In this document: in pieces, positions 33,440 through 45,714 of the stretch
Layout of the letters: each line of letters begins with the position of its first letter
Position numbering within the stretch: position 1 is the stretch's first letter
Source: Icerya purchasi
Taxonomy: Eukaryota; Arthropoda; Insecta; Hemiptera; Monophlebidae
Length of the DNA: 64,000 nucleotides
NCBI GenBank assembly: GCA_039619475.1
Contig: CM077116.1
Coordinates: forward strand, 252,822,440-252,886,439
Direction of reading: 5' to 3'
The notes under the pieces: model-generated
What the model was told of the DNA's origin: nothing
Databases searched by the model: none
The model's input: the letters and a program-made list of their open reading frames with translations, nothing else
Made by a program: the position numbers and the translations under genes

Positions 33440-36099
33440 TCATGAGAAATTAAAAACCTATATGAATATAAAATAAATTAAAAAAAAAAAAGTAATTTGA
33501 CTCGGGGAACAGAGCAGAAGTGGAAATTTCAAGCCGTTTTCCCCGACTTCGACTCAAGGTTATAGTATTAGTACCAAATTTACCAAGAGTAAGAACTAAA
33601 TGATCTGTGGTTCTTACAAACATATACCTATAAAGTTTCACTTAAAGAAAAACAAAAATGCTCGATGCCTTTCTTTTTCCGATTCTTTATATGCATTTTT
33701 TATATTTTATTAATTTTTGATATTTTAAGTTCTAATAAATTTATTTTCTTTTTTTTTTTATATATATATATTTCTCAAAGTGGTATAAAATGCAATAACA
33801 TGTAACATAACCGATTCTTTATATCCTCATTTTCGTTTAATTTTTGTTTTCCGTGGAGACTGATCAATGACATTTTTAAAATGTAATAAATAAGGCACTG
33901 TATAAGCGTATACAAAACCAGCCGACTGTCCGTTATCTTTCTTAACTCGTGTTCGGCCGCTCGTAAGTAAGAAAGAGAGCACGCTATACTGGTATACGCG
34001 TAACAGAGAGAGCCGAGCGCGTACATTTTAATTAGATATATGGCTACGTGTCTATTACGAATTTTTAGACGTAATGAGAACACTACTAGAGTTATTCGTA
34101 ACGTACGCTCCCCATACATTGTTTTATTTATATATAAGACGCGTCTAATTCAAAAACGAGAGAAAAAAAGACTACGTGTCCAATTGTTCCTTACTTTTAA
34201 AATTTGTAATTTTCAATTTTTTTAGCCTTTTTCTGGTATTTTTTATAAGGACCTCTATAGCAGAAGTTTTAATTACTTTCATTAGGTTTACAATGAGCAC
34301 TTAACACATTGCACTGAGAACGAAAACAGCATAAAGAATAAACGTTTGTTCTAATTCTGTATTCTTTCACTAGAGAAGAGATGAGGGAGCATTATTTTCT
34401 TATCTTTTTTTTTTTTTTGTTAAATTTATTTGCAACTTTCAAAGTTAAATTTTATGTCGCCAGATCGTTATGAGAAAAAAATTATTTATCAGCGTACGCA
34501 AATTTTGTTTGGTCGTAATAACGAATTTTTCACTATAATCGTTATAACCGATAGAGGTTAATGCATAGTTTTATACGTTAATCTCTATCGGTTCCAGTAA
34601 TATTCGTTTCTCTAATATAGATGATTTTCACGGTTTTTGAATGTAGAATTCATGATCGATGACCTTTTTCAGTCTACCGTGACTGCAAAGGTATTGACGT
34701 AAAAGAGATTTTGGCTGCGTGCGTAGCCGTTCTGACGATAGGTTCTGAGATGTAGAGCTCGGGGCACAGTTTGCTGCACGATAATCTTGCATGATCAAAG
34801 TCCTTTCGCTTGCATCCGATAAAAAAGTCACGTGCTGCATCGTCTGACTTTCATGTTTCCATTGTAAGTTAAAGATTTTTCCGCAACGATCGCGTTCCCT
34901 TTAATGGATTGCTGGTTTTCTATCGGCGAGCGTGAATGACGGCGCGTAACGATGCAAATTAAGCGTTAATAATTTCGTCTATGCTCGACACGTGCTGGCT
35001 CATTTTCAAATATTATTATAATCGCCGAAGGGCTGCCTCGGTGAGGGTATAAATGGAAATATAAGCACCGGACGAATTTGCATAACTGAGCACAACTGTA
35101 GAAAATCGGCTAACGGCAGCGGAATCGTTTGCTAGAGTTCCAACTATTCGCCGTAAAAGTTTCGCCGGGCGGTAAATTATTTCGGCTGATGCGTTGGCAG
35201 ATAACGTTAATTACGAGGAATTAGCATTGGAAATTCCTTCTTGTCAGTTCCGGTTCGTTTACTTATATTTCACGGATTTCTTCCGCACTAATTTATAGTC
35301 CGACTCAGATCTTACGTAACCACAGATTTCAGTCTTCCCTCCAACGTATCCTATTAACGATTATAAAATACTTCTGCAGACAGTTCGGAAACGATGACGA
35401 AACTGTTGTCTAGAGCTATTTCGGGAAATTCTAATGTTATTCGGCAGTTTGTGTTAGTTTTGTAAATTAATTAGAGCCACGGAAATGCCGTACTTTAAAG
35501 TATTTTGTACCTTTTTAAAAAAAGTATTCTAAAATTATCTTACGAAAAAGATAAACATTTTAGTCCACTTTTTTCCTTCACCTCAACTATGATTCTGCCT
35601 GCGATCACCGAAATCATCTGTCCTATTTTCTCTTGGATCCTAGTGCATTTTTAGAACAGCATTACCGTATCAATTGCCATTGTGCGACTAACCTCGAAAA
35701 GACGTTTGAAGGCTCAGTTTAAGACACGTTGACGTTATTTATCGAAATTTCGATTTTTCTGCGGATGGAATATTAATTAATCTCGTTAATATATTAATGT
35801 CGATTTTATGCAGTTTCAAATCGTGTTTCTTGCACTAAATAAATAAAATTTTATTGATTTATAACAACGTAATTCTTGTGCCAGCGATAATATGGAAACA
35901 ATATCATTGGGGAAACCTATTATAAAATATATAACTGAAGTACGTAAATGGCAAATTAGTATTATTTTTTCTAAAATGACCCGTTCAACTGAAGTTTACT
36001 CTCCTGTAAGTACTGTAAACGAATTATCATTTGACAGTTTATGGGATTTCCACAACGTTAGGTAATCGAGATTAATATATATTCTTTTTCATGGCTGGT

Positions 36100-36100
<1 letters not shown>
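33440..36100. other. No recognised gene; possible conserved noncoding segment
   Basis: No coding sequence is seen in 2.7 kb. The part 34840-35300 is less AT-biased and carries two octamer motifs: ATGCAAAT near 34951 and its complement ATTTGCAT near 35075. It also has a TATAAATGG near 35049. That is compatible with regulatory DNA, but only suggestive. Confidence 0.35.
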
Positions 36101-36101
<1 letters not shown>

Positions 36102-36130
<29 letters not shown>

Positions 36131-38045
36131 TTTAAATAATTTGCGGATCCCACAAGGCAAATGCCCGTCTGTGGGTTCCCAACATAATTACACCGTTTAT
36201 TCACAAATATAATACATCTTAATGCTAACACATTATATTAATCTCATATCTATTACTTAATTATACTTTAGCTTTTATTTTCACTGAATTACATCTCATT
36301 TTTAAAACAAATACATTCATGCCCAACACACATTCTAAAGCAATATTTACTCATAAGCCAAAATGTATGCAGCTAAAGAAAGGAGCTACCGTGCATTTTT
36401 TTTTTTATATACCTTATTTAATTTTTGATGTACCTTATTTATAATTATTCTCTTTGTTTCTTTCCTTCGTCTATTCTTTTCTCAATCTTTGCACCACGCT
36501 ATAAACCAAATTTTAATTTTGTCTTTCCATATTTTCAAATTGTCTTCGTCTTTAATTTCCTTTGGTATGTGACCCAAAATTTGACTCCAAATTTCCTCTT
36601 CAACATTGTCAATTTTATTGTTAACCCCTTTAGGTGTTATAATAGATAATTTGTCATAGTTTCTAGTCTCATAAACCTTTTCCCTTGTCGGTCATATTCT
36701 TTTTTCTGTTTTATATCTTAATAGTTTACTGCAATAAAAAAAACATTTTTGGAGACATTTCTTTATTATTATCCCACCAAGTAGTATCCGTTGTGAGATT
36801 CGTATTTCTCGAGTTCGGTTAAATTATTTTTAAACATCTTTTTTGTAGCTTACTAATTTTCCTTAATTCCGTTTTTTTTTTGCCTCCCCCAAATTTCAAT
36901 TCCGTATCTGATTCTAGACGTTATTAATGAGTCAAAATATAATCTCATGGTTTTGTAATTCGTAACCTGTTTTAATTTGTATAAAGCCGGTATAGTCTGT
37001 CTGATTTTCCTCGCAATATTATCAATGTGACCTCTCCATGTTAACGCCTTATCAAATGTAATTCCAAGATACTTAAAATTATCAACCGTTTCTATTGGGT
37101 CACAACAGCAAACTTCCGCTCCATGAAGACAATCTACATTATGCAATACTATTTTGGGAATGAACTTTCTTTTACTTGGTGTTCTTACATACATAAATTT
37201 TGATTTCTTGGCATTTATTACTAATTTTTTGTCATGTACCCATCTGCAGACCTTATTCAAGTCCTCTTGAAGCATCCTTTCCGCAATTTCTACGTCTCGG
37301 TGTTCCATTACCAGAGCAATATCGCCGGCATATGCGTAAATTTTGGCATTCGTAACACAGTTTTGGACGGAGTTCAGGTAAATTAGAAACAGTAACGGGG
37401 CTAATATAGTTCCTTGTCCTACTCCATATTTCGTTTTCCCTATATCGCTATATTCATTCCCAACTTTCACTAAGCATTCCCTTTCATGTAAATAACCTCT
37501 AAACGAATTGAGAAAATTTCCCTGTTATTCCAATTTTAATTAAATCCTCTATCAAAATTTCCCTACCGACTAATTCAAAAGCCTTAGTAAGATTTAAAAA
37601 AACTACCAGAAATTGTTTTCCGGATGCTAACCCTTTATTTATATCAGATGTAAATGTCCTGAGCAGTGTTATCGTAAATTTCCCCTTTCTAAACCCAAAT
37701 TGGTTATGAAATATTAGATTGTTCTCTTCCAGGTACATTTTAAGATGATGACCTACATAATGCTCAACCACTTTCGCAATAATTGAAATTAATGTAATTG
37801 GTCTATAGTTTTCACAGAGTTTTTTATCCCCGCTTTTGTATATTGGTCTTATTATCCCTTTTTTTAACTCCTTGGGGAATTTACCTTCTTTTACCGACTC
37901 ATTAATTATTTTTGTTAACAATGGATCAAGTTTTTTTACGTGTGAAATTACATCTTTCCCTCGAATACCGTCGTACCCTTGAGCTTTATTCGGATTCATT
38001 TTTTTAATTATGGTTTTTATCGCATCATTCGTAGTTTGTGGAATG
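36102..38045 (-). pseudogene. 5'-truncated non-LTR retrotransposon without RNase H
   Basis: Minus strand, two long frames. 37999-37499 carries the RT N-terminal half: NKAQGYDGI, then GIIRPIYKSGDKKLCENYRP, FHNQFGFRKGKF and FLNLTKAFE. 37470-36853 continues with GVGQGTILAPLLFLIYLN, YAYAGDIAL (catalytic YADD box with the first Asp replaced by Gly), the thumb YLGITFDKALTWRGHI and RYGIEIWG. The frameshift between them is near 37485. About 750 bases of 3' sequence follow, ending in a 27-base T-run (poly(A)) at 36102. No RNase H, so it is Jockey/CR1-like rather than R1/I. The catalytic change means the RT would be dead even without the frameshift. Confidence 0.85.
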
Positions 38046-38059
38046 TAAAATGACGTAAT

Positions 38060-38625
38060 CGTTGTATTAATAATTCAATTATTGAGTATCGTGACCTCTA
38101 TTGTAATGCATATAATACTTCTCCATTTGCTCCTATTTCAGCTATTCTGTATTGCTTGAGTTCCTCTAGTAAGAGATGTAATGGTGTCTACCCCTTGGTC
38201 TATCTATCGTGTCGGTGGTCTGCCTCTGCTTCTTTTACCTTCTACCAGTCCGCTTAATGTGCAATTCTCGAGGCTGTTCTCAATTTTCCATATACAGTAT
38301 GCCCGTAGTATTTTAAAATTTTCGGTGGCACTATGTAAATAAATCTCGTTCAATGTTTAGTTTTTCCGATGTATTTGTCTTCTTTGCTGCCCATGGAATT
38401 TTCAGCATTCTGCGCCGTGTCCACATCTCAAATGTATCCATTCTCTCTATTTATACTATTTTTGCGTATAATCCAGATTTCAACTCCATATAGAAATATG
38501 GCAAATACAAGGATATTTACCAACCTTATTTTCGTTAATCGAGTAATGGAATGATCTTTACAGATTTTATTTATTCTTACCATTGCAGATTTTGCTAATA
38601 CTGTGCTGCACAAATATTTATTTAT
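38060..38625 (-). pseudogene. C-terminal fragment of an endonuclease/RT-type LINE
   Basis: Minus-strand translation: STVLAKSAMVRINKICKDHS, then TRLTKIRLVNILVFAIFLYG, RRRMLKIPWAAKK and, after breaks, RGRPPTR and LTRGTQAIQNS. The order L-Y-G-x-E-x-W, R-R-M-L-x-I-P-W, then R-G-R-P-x-x-R is the usual C-terminus of the endonuclease-reverse transcriptase proteins common in insects and is also seen at 58.5 kb. The fragment stops exactly where the inverted-repeat segment starts (38629). Confidence 0.65.
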
Positions 38626-38628
38626 ATA

Positions 38629-38820
38629 ATATTAATGGCTATGCCATTTTCACGCCAGGGGTCATCAGGAAAAGTGTCCTGTTACGAAATTTGTCTCAGT
38701 CACAATTTTCTGTAACGAAATATTAACGAAAATGTAACGAAAAAATGTCTTAATTTTATGTAATGAAAGTTAAAAACGGCGTGGCCAATAAAAAAGTTTA
38801 CTCTTGTATAAGAATTATAA
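38629..38820 (+). repeat. Left arm of a 3.4-kb inverted-repeat-bounded segment
   Basis: ATATTAATGGCTATGCCATT, then GGGTCATCAGGAAAA and CGAAAATGTAACGAAAAAAT, match in reverse complement the sequence at 41882-42051. The two arms are alike over about 170-190 bp with scattered differences and a few indels. Confidence 0.75.
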
Positions 38821-39788
38821 AAGAACTAGACCTGAGGGTGAAGGGAGCTTGCTTTCTTCCTAGTATCGAAGGGCCAAATCAAGTTTATATATATATATAT
38901 GAGTCTTGTATTTAGTACATTTTATGATGGAAATTTTTAATAGTACGAATATCAGTGAAAAACGTACTGTTATTTATAAAATAAATATGTAAAGAAAATC
39001 CCCCCCCCTTCCAAAATTCTGGGCACGGGCCTGTTGTGATTGTTTAGATTATTTTCACTTAGCGTTACCCCCGGACATATATTGCTTTTTTATATACTTA
39101 TTGCTATTTTATAGTTTCACACGACTTCGCTTTACTTAATATCAGTAAAAAAACCTTTGAGTGAAATGATAAGAGAACAAACGTTTCATAGTGTGCTAAA
39201 CCAAAATTATAATAGGCCGTTTCTCTTTGCAGCTTAAGCAACGTTATCTTTCTTGATTACTGTAAGTACTTGGCGATTTCAATGGCCATTTATTATATAA
39301 AGTGCGGCATAGTTCAGAATTACATAAAGAATTGCACTTGTTTCATAATAACACCGCTCGACTTGTACTTATGAGTAAATTGAGTAGCCTTCAAACAGCT
39401 TAACTATGTATATTTATCCATATTACACTGAGAGTAATTACTGATAAGGTGCTTTATGTACATAAGGAATAAATTTGTTTTTCTACTGATAATTTGTTAA
39501 AATGATATAATCCGTTACATGGCACATATGTTTTTATGTGTTACATGGTGAGTGTGTGCATATGTGTAAGGGCAAATATGTGTTACATGTGATTGGTTTA
39601 TGTATGTGTAGTGTATATGTGAAAGTGTGTGTAGTATATTAAAGTGTGTTTTGTTTTATATGTCATATGTATTGTTATGCATTTATTATACACATATACA
39701 TATACATGTAGATCTAATGTATACACTGTAATTGGTTACATACTGTTGTGTATACCCTTATTAAATATATAAATAAATAAATAAATAC

Positions 39789-39825
<37 letters not shown>

Positions 39826-39955
39826 CTAAGCCCTTCAGACACTGCCTCTCATTTTCACCCCCTCTGTCAATTTTCACGATTTACTTATTCATCATTTTCC
39901 CACATCGCATTAATTTTCTTTTCACAACCTTCCCTACTGATCTTATTTCACAGTA
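38821..39955. other. Interior of the inverted-repeat segment, no gene recognised
   Basis: Includes TA repeats at 38883-38900 and 39790-39820, a C-run (39001-39009) next to a degraded GGGCACGGGCCTG, and a T/G-rich stretch (39530-39700). No coding sequence. Confidence 0.4.
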
Positions 39956-39959
39956 TGTT

Positions 39960-40440
39960 GTAAAATCGGAATATTAAAATACCTTGGGCTCTCTTTTCCC
40001 TAACTACGTTAGTATCTTTATTCACGGCTCCAAAAATGGAATTTATTCAGCCTTTTCTTGTCCTTTCCTAAATTATTCTGAAACATTCAAACTTTTCTTC
40101 TTTTGCTCAATTTCTTATGCCGAGTCTACGTGCCGCCTTCATTGCTGCATCTTCCCTAGTTTTTCATAAAGTTCTTATTGCATCAGATTTCTAATGTTCC
40201 AAAATAAATAGCTTTTTTCCCCTTGTTTTACCGGCTTTAAAGAACAAAAATAGGTTATCTGTTCGTCGTATGTGTTGTTTTTTTTTGTTATTTTTTTAAA
40301 AATTTATAGAGCCCTCTGTTTTTATTCCTCTGTAACCATTTCATTGTCATCATTTCATTCCCTTATTCTATAAATTGTTCATTTCCTTCCCCGCTTGTAT
40401 CCCTGGTCTTTAAATGCGAATAATGTTGATTTTTTTAAGC
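39960..40440 (+). pseudogene. RNase H fragment of a family A LINE
   Basis: Plus-strand reading IFIHGSKNGIYSAFSCPFLN (FTDGS with the Asp changed to His), then SFCSISYAE-like sequence. It parallels the 31.3-kb RNase H in spacing and residues (SESFRLPPFCSIFTAELMA). The rest is broken by stops. It lies inside the inverted-repeat segment. Confidence 0.6.
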
Positions 40441-40469
40441 GAGCTTTTAATCAATATATTTAAGTAAAA

Positions 40470-40960
40470 GTTTTTTTTTTTTTTTTTTTTTTTTTTTTAG
40501 TTAGTGCCTATACGGCTATTACTCGATTAAAGGTCATTTATATATCATTGATTATTTTTGTTTTAATAATAAAATCAGTAAGCATTTGGAGGTTGTTTAT
40601 GTCGAGGATATTTTTTCTCAGTTGATTATCGCGATGATGGTTGTACTTCTGGCAGGTTAGGATAATGTGATGAACTGTCAGCGGTACGTTGCAAATGTCG
40701 CATAGGGGCGGTGGTTGATTACTCAGTAGATATGAGTGAGTAATTTTTGAATGCCCAAGGTATATTCTGTTAACCACTGTTTCCAGCTTCGATGAGCAGA
40801 CATTACCAATGATTAGCGGCCAAGCGTCCACGCGTCCACGCTTTTCTTTGAATATCCAAGTATACTTGCCCGGGCCTGGAACCGCTGATTCCACGAAAAA
40901 GTTATTTATCCCTCTAAGGAACATATTTATTATTTTCCAACAAATAGCAGCCTTCATGTT
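40470..40960 (-). pseudogene. 3' end of an RNase H-class LINE with poly(A)
   Basis: Minus frame 40957-40538: AWPLIIGNVCSSKLETVVNR, then IYLGHSKITHSYLLSNQPPP and CDICNVPLTVHHIILTC, the C-terminal C-x2-C...H...C domain that follows RNase H in R1/I-like proteins. The T-run 40470-40498 is the poly(A) tail. The frame is open across the domain, so this is a fairly young 5'-truncated insertion. Confidence 0.8.
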
Positions 40961-41317
40961 TGATTCTCGAAATTTCTAAAACTTGTGCCTGTCGCGATCT
41001 AAGAGAAAGTTTCGCTCAACTAAAGATTACACACAGCCATCACTTTAAAGATATACAAAATCATCAACCGATACGTGGTTCTCTCTTCCGTAACTTATGC
41101 AAGTCGACTGCGATTAATTTCCAACATCTACATATTGAAAAGAACATGTTCTCCACCGCGCCTATTCGTTTCGTTCTGTTTCTCCTAACCTTTTCATTAA
41201 GCGTTTCATAAAAATTAATTCACTGCAACATATAAATAATATTTCCGGTATTAACTATTAAAAATTTAGTTGCCGCATTCGTTATTCCTCTGCAAAAAAC
41301 AGATAAAAAACACGTTC

Positions 41318-41440
41318 TTTTTTTTTTTTTAAATCTTCGCCCTGTATGCAGCAGTTAGAATAGGAGCGTGGCTTGTGTATTCAGATCCTGTCGTAGAGAT
41401 TCAATGATTTGAGTAACGTAGAAAAAGAAGAGGCAGAAGG
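41318..41440 (-). mobile_element. Short LINE 3' end, same type as the 23-kb copy
   Basis: A T-run (41318-41329) is followed by CCTGTATGCAGCAGTTAGAA and TAGGAGCGTG. That parallels ACCATGTACAGCAACCAGGA and TAGGAGCGTG right after the T-run of the 23-kb element. It is only a severely 5'-truncated tail. Confidence 0.6.
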
Positions 41441-41464
41441 CGGTGTTCTTATGTGTCCCAGAAG

Positions 41465-41760
41465 TTAATAAAACGTTAGGTTATATTTATACTTACCATA
41501 GTAAACATTTTATTAAAATTTTTACTTTTCATTTATACCTCGGTAATCCTTTTATTAAAAATGTTTACCGCAGTAAGCGTTTTATTTCAGTTTTTGCATT
41601 TAATTTATACTTAACGATTTTGTTTAAAATATTTACCGTAGTAAATATTTTGTCGGATTTGCTTTTTTATTTTATCGAGTGTACTTTAGTTAAAATTTTT
41701 CCACAATTTATTGATAAAAAAAACAGAGCTCGACTAAATGACAGAAACTTATAAATTATG
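41465..41760. repeat. Diverged tandem repeats of about 50-60 bp
   Basis: Phrases of the form TTTACCRTAGTAAAYATTTT and ATTAAAATTTTTACTTTTCA recur four times between 41490 and 41660, which explains the open frame 41443-41754. Inside the inverted-repeat segment. Confidence 0.5.
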
Positions 41761-41881
41761 CACTGAAACTTTCCACAAAAATCCATATATCCACATTGGT
41801 GAAAATCGGAACAAAGCTGGCTCGGTAATTCGTGAGATTATCGCACACAGACGCACAGATACGCAGATAAATTTTCCGATT

Positions 41882-42051
41882 TTATAGAAGAGTAAACTTT
41901 TTCATTGGCTACGCCGTTCGACAAAATTTTTTCGTTACATTTTCGTTAGATATTTCGTTACATAAAGTTGTAACATTTTTTCGGGGCAAATTTAGTGACA
42001 GGATAATTTTCCTGATGACCCTTGGCGTAAAAATGGCGTAGCCATTAATAT
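41882..42051 (-). repeat. Right arm of the 3.4-kb inverted-repeat segment
   Basis: Reverse complement of 38629-38820, ending TGGCGTAGCCATTAATAT. Just inside it lies TTCGTGAGATTATCGCACAC, a phrase typical of an unclassified dispersed arthropod repeat. Confidence 0.75.
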
Positions 42052-42054
42052 AAA

Positions 42055-42517
42055 GAAAGGAAGATCATAAGAAAAATTCTTGGCCCTCAAAAAATTGGGG
42101 AAACATTCAGGAACAGGTCAAATGAGGAAATATATGAGAAAGTAGAAAAGCTATGCGATGTGATGAGGAAAAGAAGGTTGTCATTTCATACGCATATCCA
42201 GAGAATGAATGATACCCGGTTAACTAAAAGAATCTTTCAACATGTTGATAGATTGAAGTCCAGGCCGAGGTGGTTCTCGAACATGAAAAAAGATCTTAAT
42301 GAAGATACACCAACTATCGAAAACAGAACAGAATTTAGGAAGAAAATGAATTCGGTGGCTTAAAAAAATCTAAAGTAACAGAACAGGGCAGAAGTGGACA
42401 AATGATGGAAGAAAAAGCACAGTGAAATAATGAAGAAATACTGGGAAGAACGAAAAAGGCAAAGTTTGTTGTTTTCACGCGGTCCATAGATGGCCAAATT
42501 CGATGAGAACAAGAAGA

Positions 42518-42540
<23 letters not shown>
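42055..42540 (+). pseudogene. C-terminal fragment of a LINE of another type
   Basis: Plus-strand reading RKIIRKILGPQKIGE, RNRSNEEIYEKVEKLCDVMR, RRLSFHTHIQRMNDTRLTKR, then IENRTEFRKKMNS, a familiar C-terminal pattern of arthropod non-LTR proteins. It stops at 42363 and runs into a TA microsatellite (42522-42552) at the 3' end, as for LINEs with microsatellite tails. Confidence 0.65.
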
Positions 42541-42559
<19 letters not shown>

Positions 42560-42561
<2 letters not shown>

Positions 42562-44400
42562 TAAATCTATGTATTATCATCACTGATGTAACACATGTTT
42601 ATAACTATTAACGTTCGTAATAATATTGTATTTATTTTATGCATATATATATTATTAAAATAAAATTGCCTCATCGGGAATATAAACCATAAATAGATAG
42701 ATAAATACAGTACTAAGTTATGTTTATGTCAAGGTTAGTATGAAAATTTCGTTACAAAAGAAAATCTGTAACGCTTTTGCATCGCTTATAAGATATTTAT
42801 TTCATTTACGAAGAATGACATAGTCAATTGAAAACGACTCTTTTATAGGAATTATAAAAAGCCTGAGGTTCTGAAAAATCGAGTTTATATACGGTGATGA
42901 CCTATATCATCCTTAGGTCGAAGGTAATACAAAAATTTTGACATGAAGTTTTTATCGTTTTTGCGTCGCAATTTAATAAATTCATTTTGCACTATCTCAT
43001 TCTTATAGCGGGTGCAATGAGAAAGTCCTGAAACGAAACAACCTTTTTTGTATCTTGTTTATAATGGTAGGGACAAATGAGTGTAACGAAATTTTAAATT
43101 ATGATATTTCATTTTGCGAAAAAGGAGTCAAAAGTTGCTCTTCCCCTAGCGAGATCCAAAGTATCGAGTTATATACATTTATTTGACTTTAGTGCTAAGT
43201 ACTTTGCGGGAAATGAATATGTCTTTATATATGCATGCGATGTTTGTGTATGCCTTTAGTTTTTATTGGCTTATAATGGTAAAGTGTTCCAGCAACTCGG
43301 CACATTATTCGTGTTTTCGGCTAACCATTAAAAATAATAAAGACAAAAGAAATATGTTATACGCCATAAAGCCGAAGAACATTTAATTGTGTAAACAATG
43401 TTTATGCGTATAAATAATAGAAATTAGCTAAATTATACACATGTTTCATTGTCAATTCATTATTTAAAGTGATTATTTAAACTGTAGTTTAAGACTGCAA
43501 TACACATTTGTTTAAAAATAAAAATATTTCACATAAACAGAAATATACCGTATATTAACAAAGTTAAAGGTAGAAAATTAACCAACTCGTTTCGTAGCAA
43601 TGGACTACATATTCATGGTATAAAAATAGGAAACATAAATATGTAGTTCACTAAACATGGTGGTTAGTTTTGAAATTTTTAAAATACAGTAATTTCTGTT
43701 TATGTATAGGTAACACATTTCCATTAATAAGTACAAAAGTGGGTCATATAAATAATTTTAACTTAAAAATACAATTTATTCAACGTGGAGATAAAGTATT
43801 ATCTTATAGTACAGTTATTTTTACAGGTACATTTTGCCTTAAAATGCGGTAAAAAAATAAAAGTATAAACATGCACAAAAACGCGTTTTCCCTTATTCAC
43901 CCGTAAATTAGTAAAAAAAAAAGAAGAAAAACAATAATGTAAAAAGCAAAGAAAAACATTCGAAGAAATTTTGAAAAATTTAAAAGCTTCAAGAATCAGA
44001 AAATATGTGAAATAAATTGTAAACACGTGTCTATAAGGGATTAAATTTCAGAAATAAAATACGACTTTGTCTGAAAATAGAACGAAATTGAGAAGCATTT
44101 GGAAGAATAGGATGCAGGGTTTGCCGAAGTTTTTTTATTCTCAATGAGAGCTATATTTGAGAAATGTACGAAATATTTCGTATCAGTAGAAAATTTGATG
44201 TGCCAAAAAATTTCCAAATACGGAGCTAAGTTCATACCTGAATAGAAGACCGGATTTTTAAAAATGTTTAAATAAACGTCAGAGCTTCTTCCCTCCACTT
44301 TGAACATATAAAGATGCCGCTGCTTCGATGAATCTCGTCTAAATTTTTACGCCGTTACTTGCGTAATAGAACAAGAAATATACATTGTTTCCGTAATTGA
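42560..44400. other. No recognised gene
   Basis: AT-rich. The stretch 42840-42900 (ATTATAAAAAGCCTGAGG, then TCGAGTTTATATA) resembles 38821-38890 and may be a relative of the inverted-repeat segment. A TA tract at 44400-44418 borders the mariner insertion. Confidence 0.4.
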
Positions 44401-44418
44401 TATATATATATATATATA

Positions 44419-44446
44419 CACAGTGCGTCCCGTAAGTTTTAAGACT
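44419..44446 (+). repeat. Mariner left terminal inverted repeat
   Basis: Starts CACAGTGCGTCCCGTAAGTT, preceded by TA. Confidence 0.9.
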
Positions 44447-44613
44447 ACGAGTATAGAATCGAAACAAGTAGAGCTATCTTCATGAAATTTTAGGAACTTC
44501 TTACTACATCCTTCTCACCCTTTCATACCAAGTTTCAAGTCGATCGGATGATTAGTCTCGGTTTGGTGACTGTGCGCGTGACATACTGTTGGCTGTGTTG
44601 TCATAACTTTAAA

Positions 44614-45663
44614 ATGGAAACAAATCTCGAACAACGCGCAGCGATTAAGTTTTGTTGGAAAGCGGGTAAAAGTGCGACGGAAACATTCGAAATGATGAAA
44701 GTGGCTTATGCTGAGTCTACTTTGTCTCGTGCTACTGTATTTCGGTGGTTTAATTCGTTTACTTCGGGTAGGGAGTGCATCAAAGATGAAGAGAGAGGTG
44801 GGAGACCATGCACAACGAAAACAGATGAAAACATCGCTCGTGTTGCCGATTTCTTGAAGGAGAATCGAAGTGCGGGGTGTAGGTTGGTAGAAGAAGAAAC
44901 TGGAATCCCTAAATCCATCGTTCAACGCATTATTCGAAACAATTTACAAAAACGGAAGATTTGCGCGCGCTTCGTTCCACATGCTCTGACAGCTGAGCAA
45001 CAAGAACAACGCGTCTTTCATGCGCGAGACCTTCTAGAAATGACTGAAGCCGATCCGAATTTTCTTGAAAGCATAATTACAGGTGACGAAAGTTGGTGTT
45101 TTGCATATGACCCTGAAACGAAGAGGCAAAGTGCGGAATGGTGTGGAAAAAATTCCCCGCGACCCAAAAAATTGCGATTTCAAAAGTCCAAAGTAAAAAC
45201 AATGCTTATCGTGTTCTTTGATTCAAAAGGAATTGTTCACAAAGAATTTGTTCCTCAAGGTGTTACTGTCAATGCTGCATTCTATCAGCAAGTTCTAGAT
45301 CGCCTTTGTAAAAGAATTGCGCGCGTCAGGCCGAATTTGTGGAGAAATCGATCTTTTTTCCTGTTACACGACAACGCTCCAGCACACACCGCAGCGATTA
45401 ACGTTCAGTTTTTGGCAAAAAAATCGGTTCCCGTGTTGCACCACCCGCCTTATTCGCTGGATATGAGTCCACCGGACTATTTCCTGTTTCCCAAACTAAA
45501 AATGACCCTGACAGGAAAACATTTTGCATCGATTCCTGAGATTCAAGAAGCTGTGACGAGGAACCTCAACGATATTCCAAGCGACGCGTTTTTGAAAGGT
45601 ATGAAAAGGTTGGAGGATCGCGCAAACAAATTTCTACAGTCTAATGGAGCCTATTTTGAATAA
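44614..45663 (+). CDS. Mariner transposase, intact
   Basis: 349 residues from the ATG at 44614. The frame is open further upstream, but this start gives the standard mariner N-terminus. Residues 1-110 hold the paired helix-turn-helix DNA-binding region that contacts the terminal repeats (FCWKAGKSATETFEMM, then RWFNSF and GRPCTTKTDENI). The linker has FVPHALTAEQQEQR, the counterpart of the mariner WVPH-L motif. The catalytic triad is D158 (TGDESW), D253 (LHDNAPAH) and D288 (SPPDYFLFP). The spacing of 34 residues between the last two Asp gives D,D34D, diagnostic of true mariners. The C-terminus is SNGAYFE. No stop, frameshift or catalytic substitution is visible. It would cut and paste the element in the nucleus at TA sites. 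Confidence 0.95.
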   Translation: METNLEQRAAIKFCWKAGKSATETFEMMKVAYAESTLSRATVFRWFNSFTSGRECIKDEERGGRPCTTKTDENIARVADFLKENRSAGCRLVEEETGIPKSIVQRIIRNNLQKRKICARFVPHALTAEQQEQRVFHARDLLEMTEADPNFLESIITGDESWCFAYDPETKRQSAEWCGKNSPRPKKLRFQKSKVKTMLIVFFDSKGIVHKEFVPQGVTVNAAFYQQVLDRLCKRIARVRPNLWRNRSFFLLHDNAPAHTAAINVQFLAKKSVPVLHHPPYSLDMSPPDYFLFPKLKMTLTGKHFASIPEIQEAVTRNLNDIPSDAFLKGMKRLEDRANKFLQSNGAYFE

Positions 45664-45714
45664 AAATCGTGTTGAAAAAATTTTAGTATTTTTTTTTGTA
45701 TAGTTTATAGACTC

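Noticed and set aside
42335..42583. 82-codon minus-strand frame with Tyr-Ile repeats
   Set aside because: Product of the TA microsatellite and the antisense of a LINE fragment.
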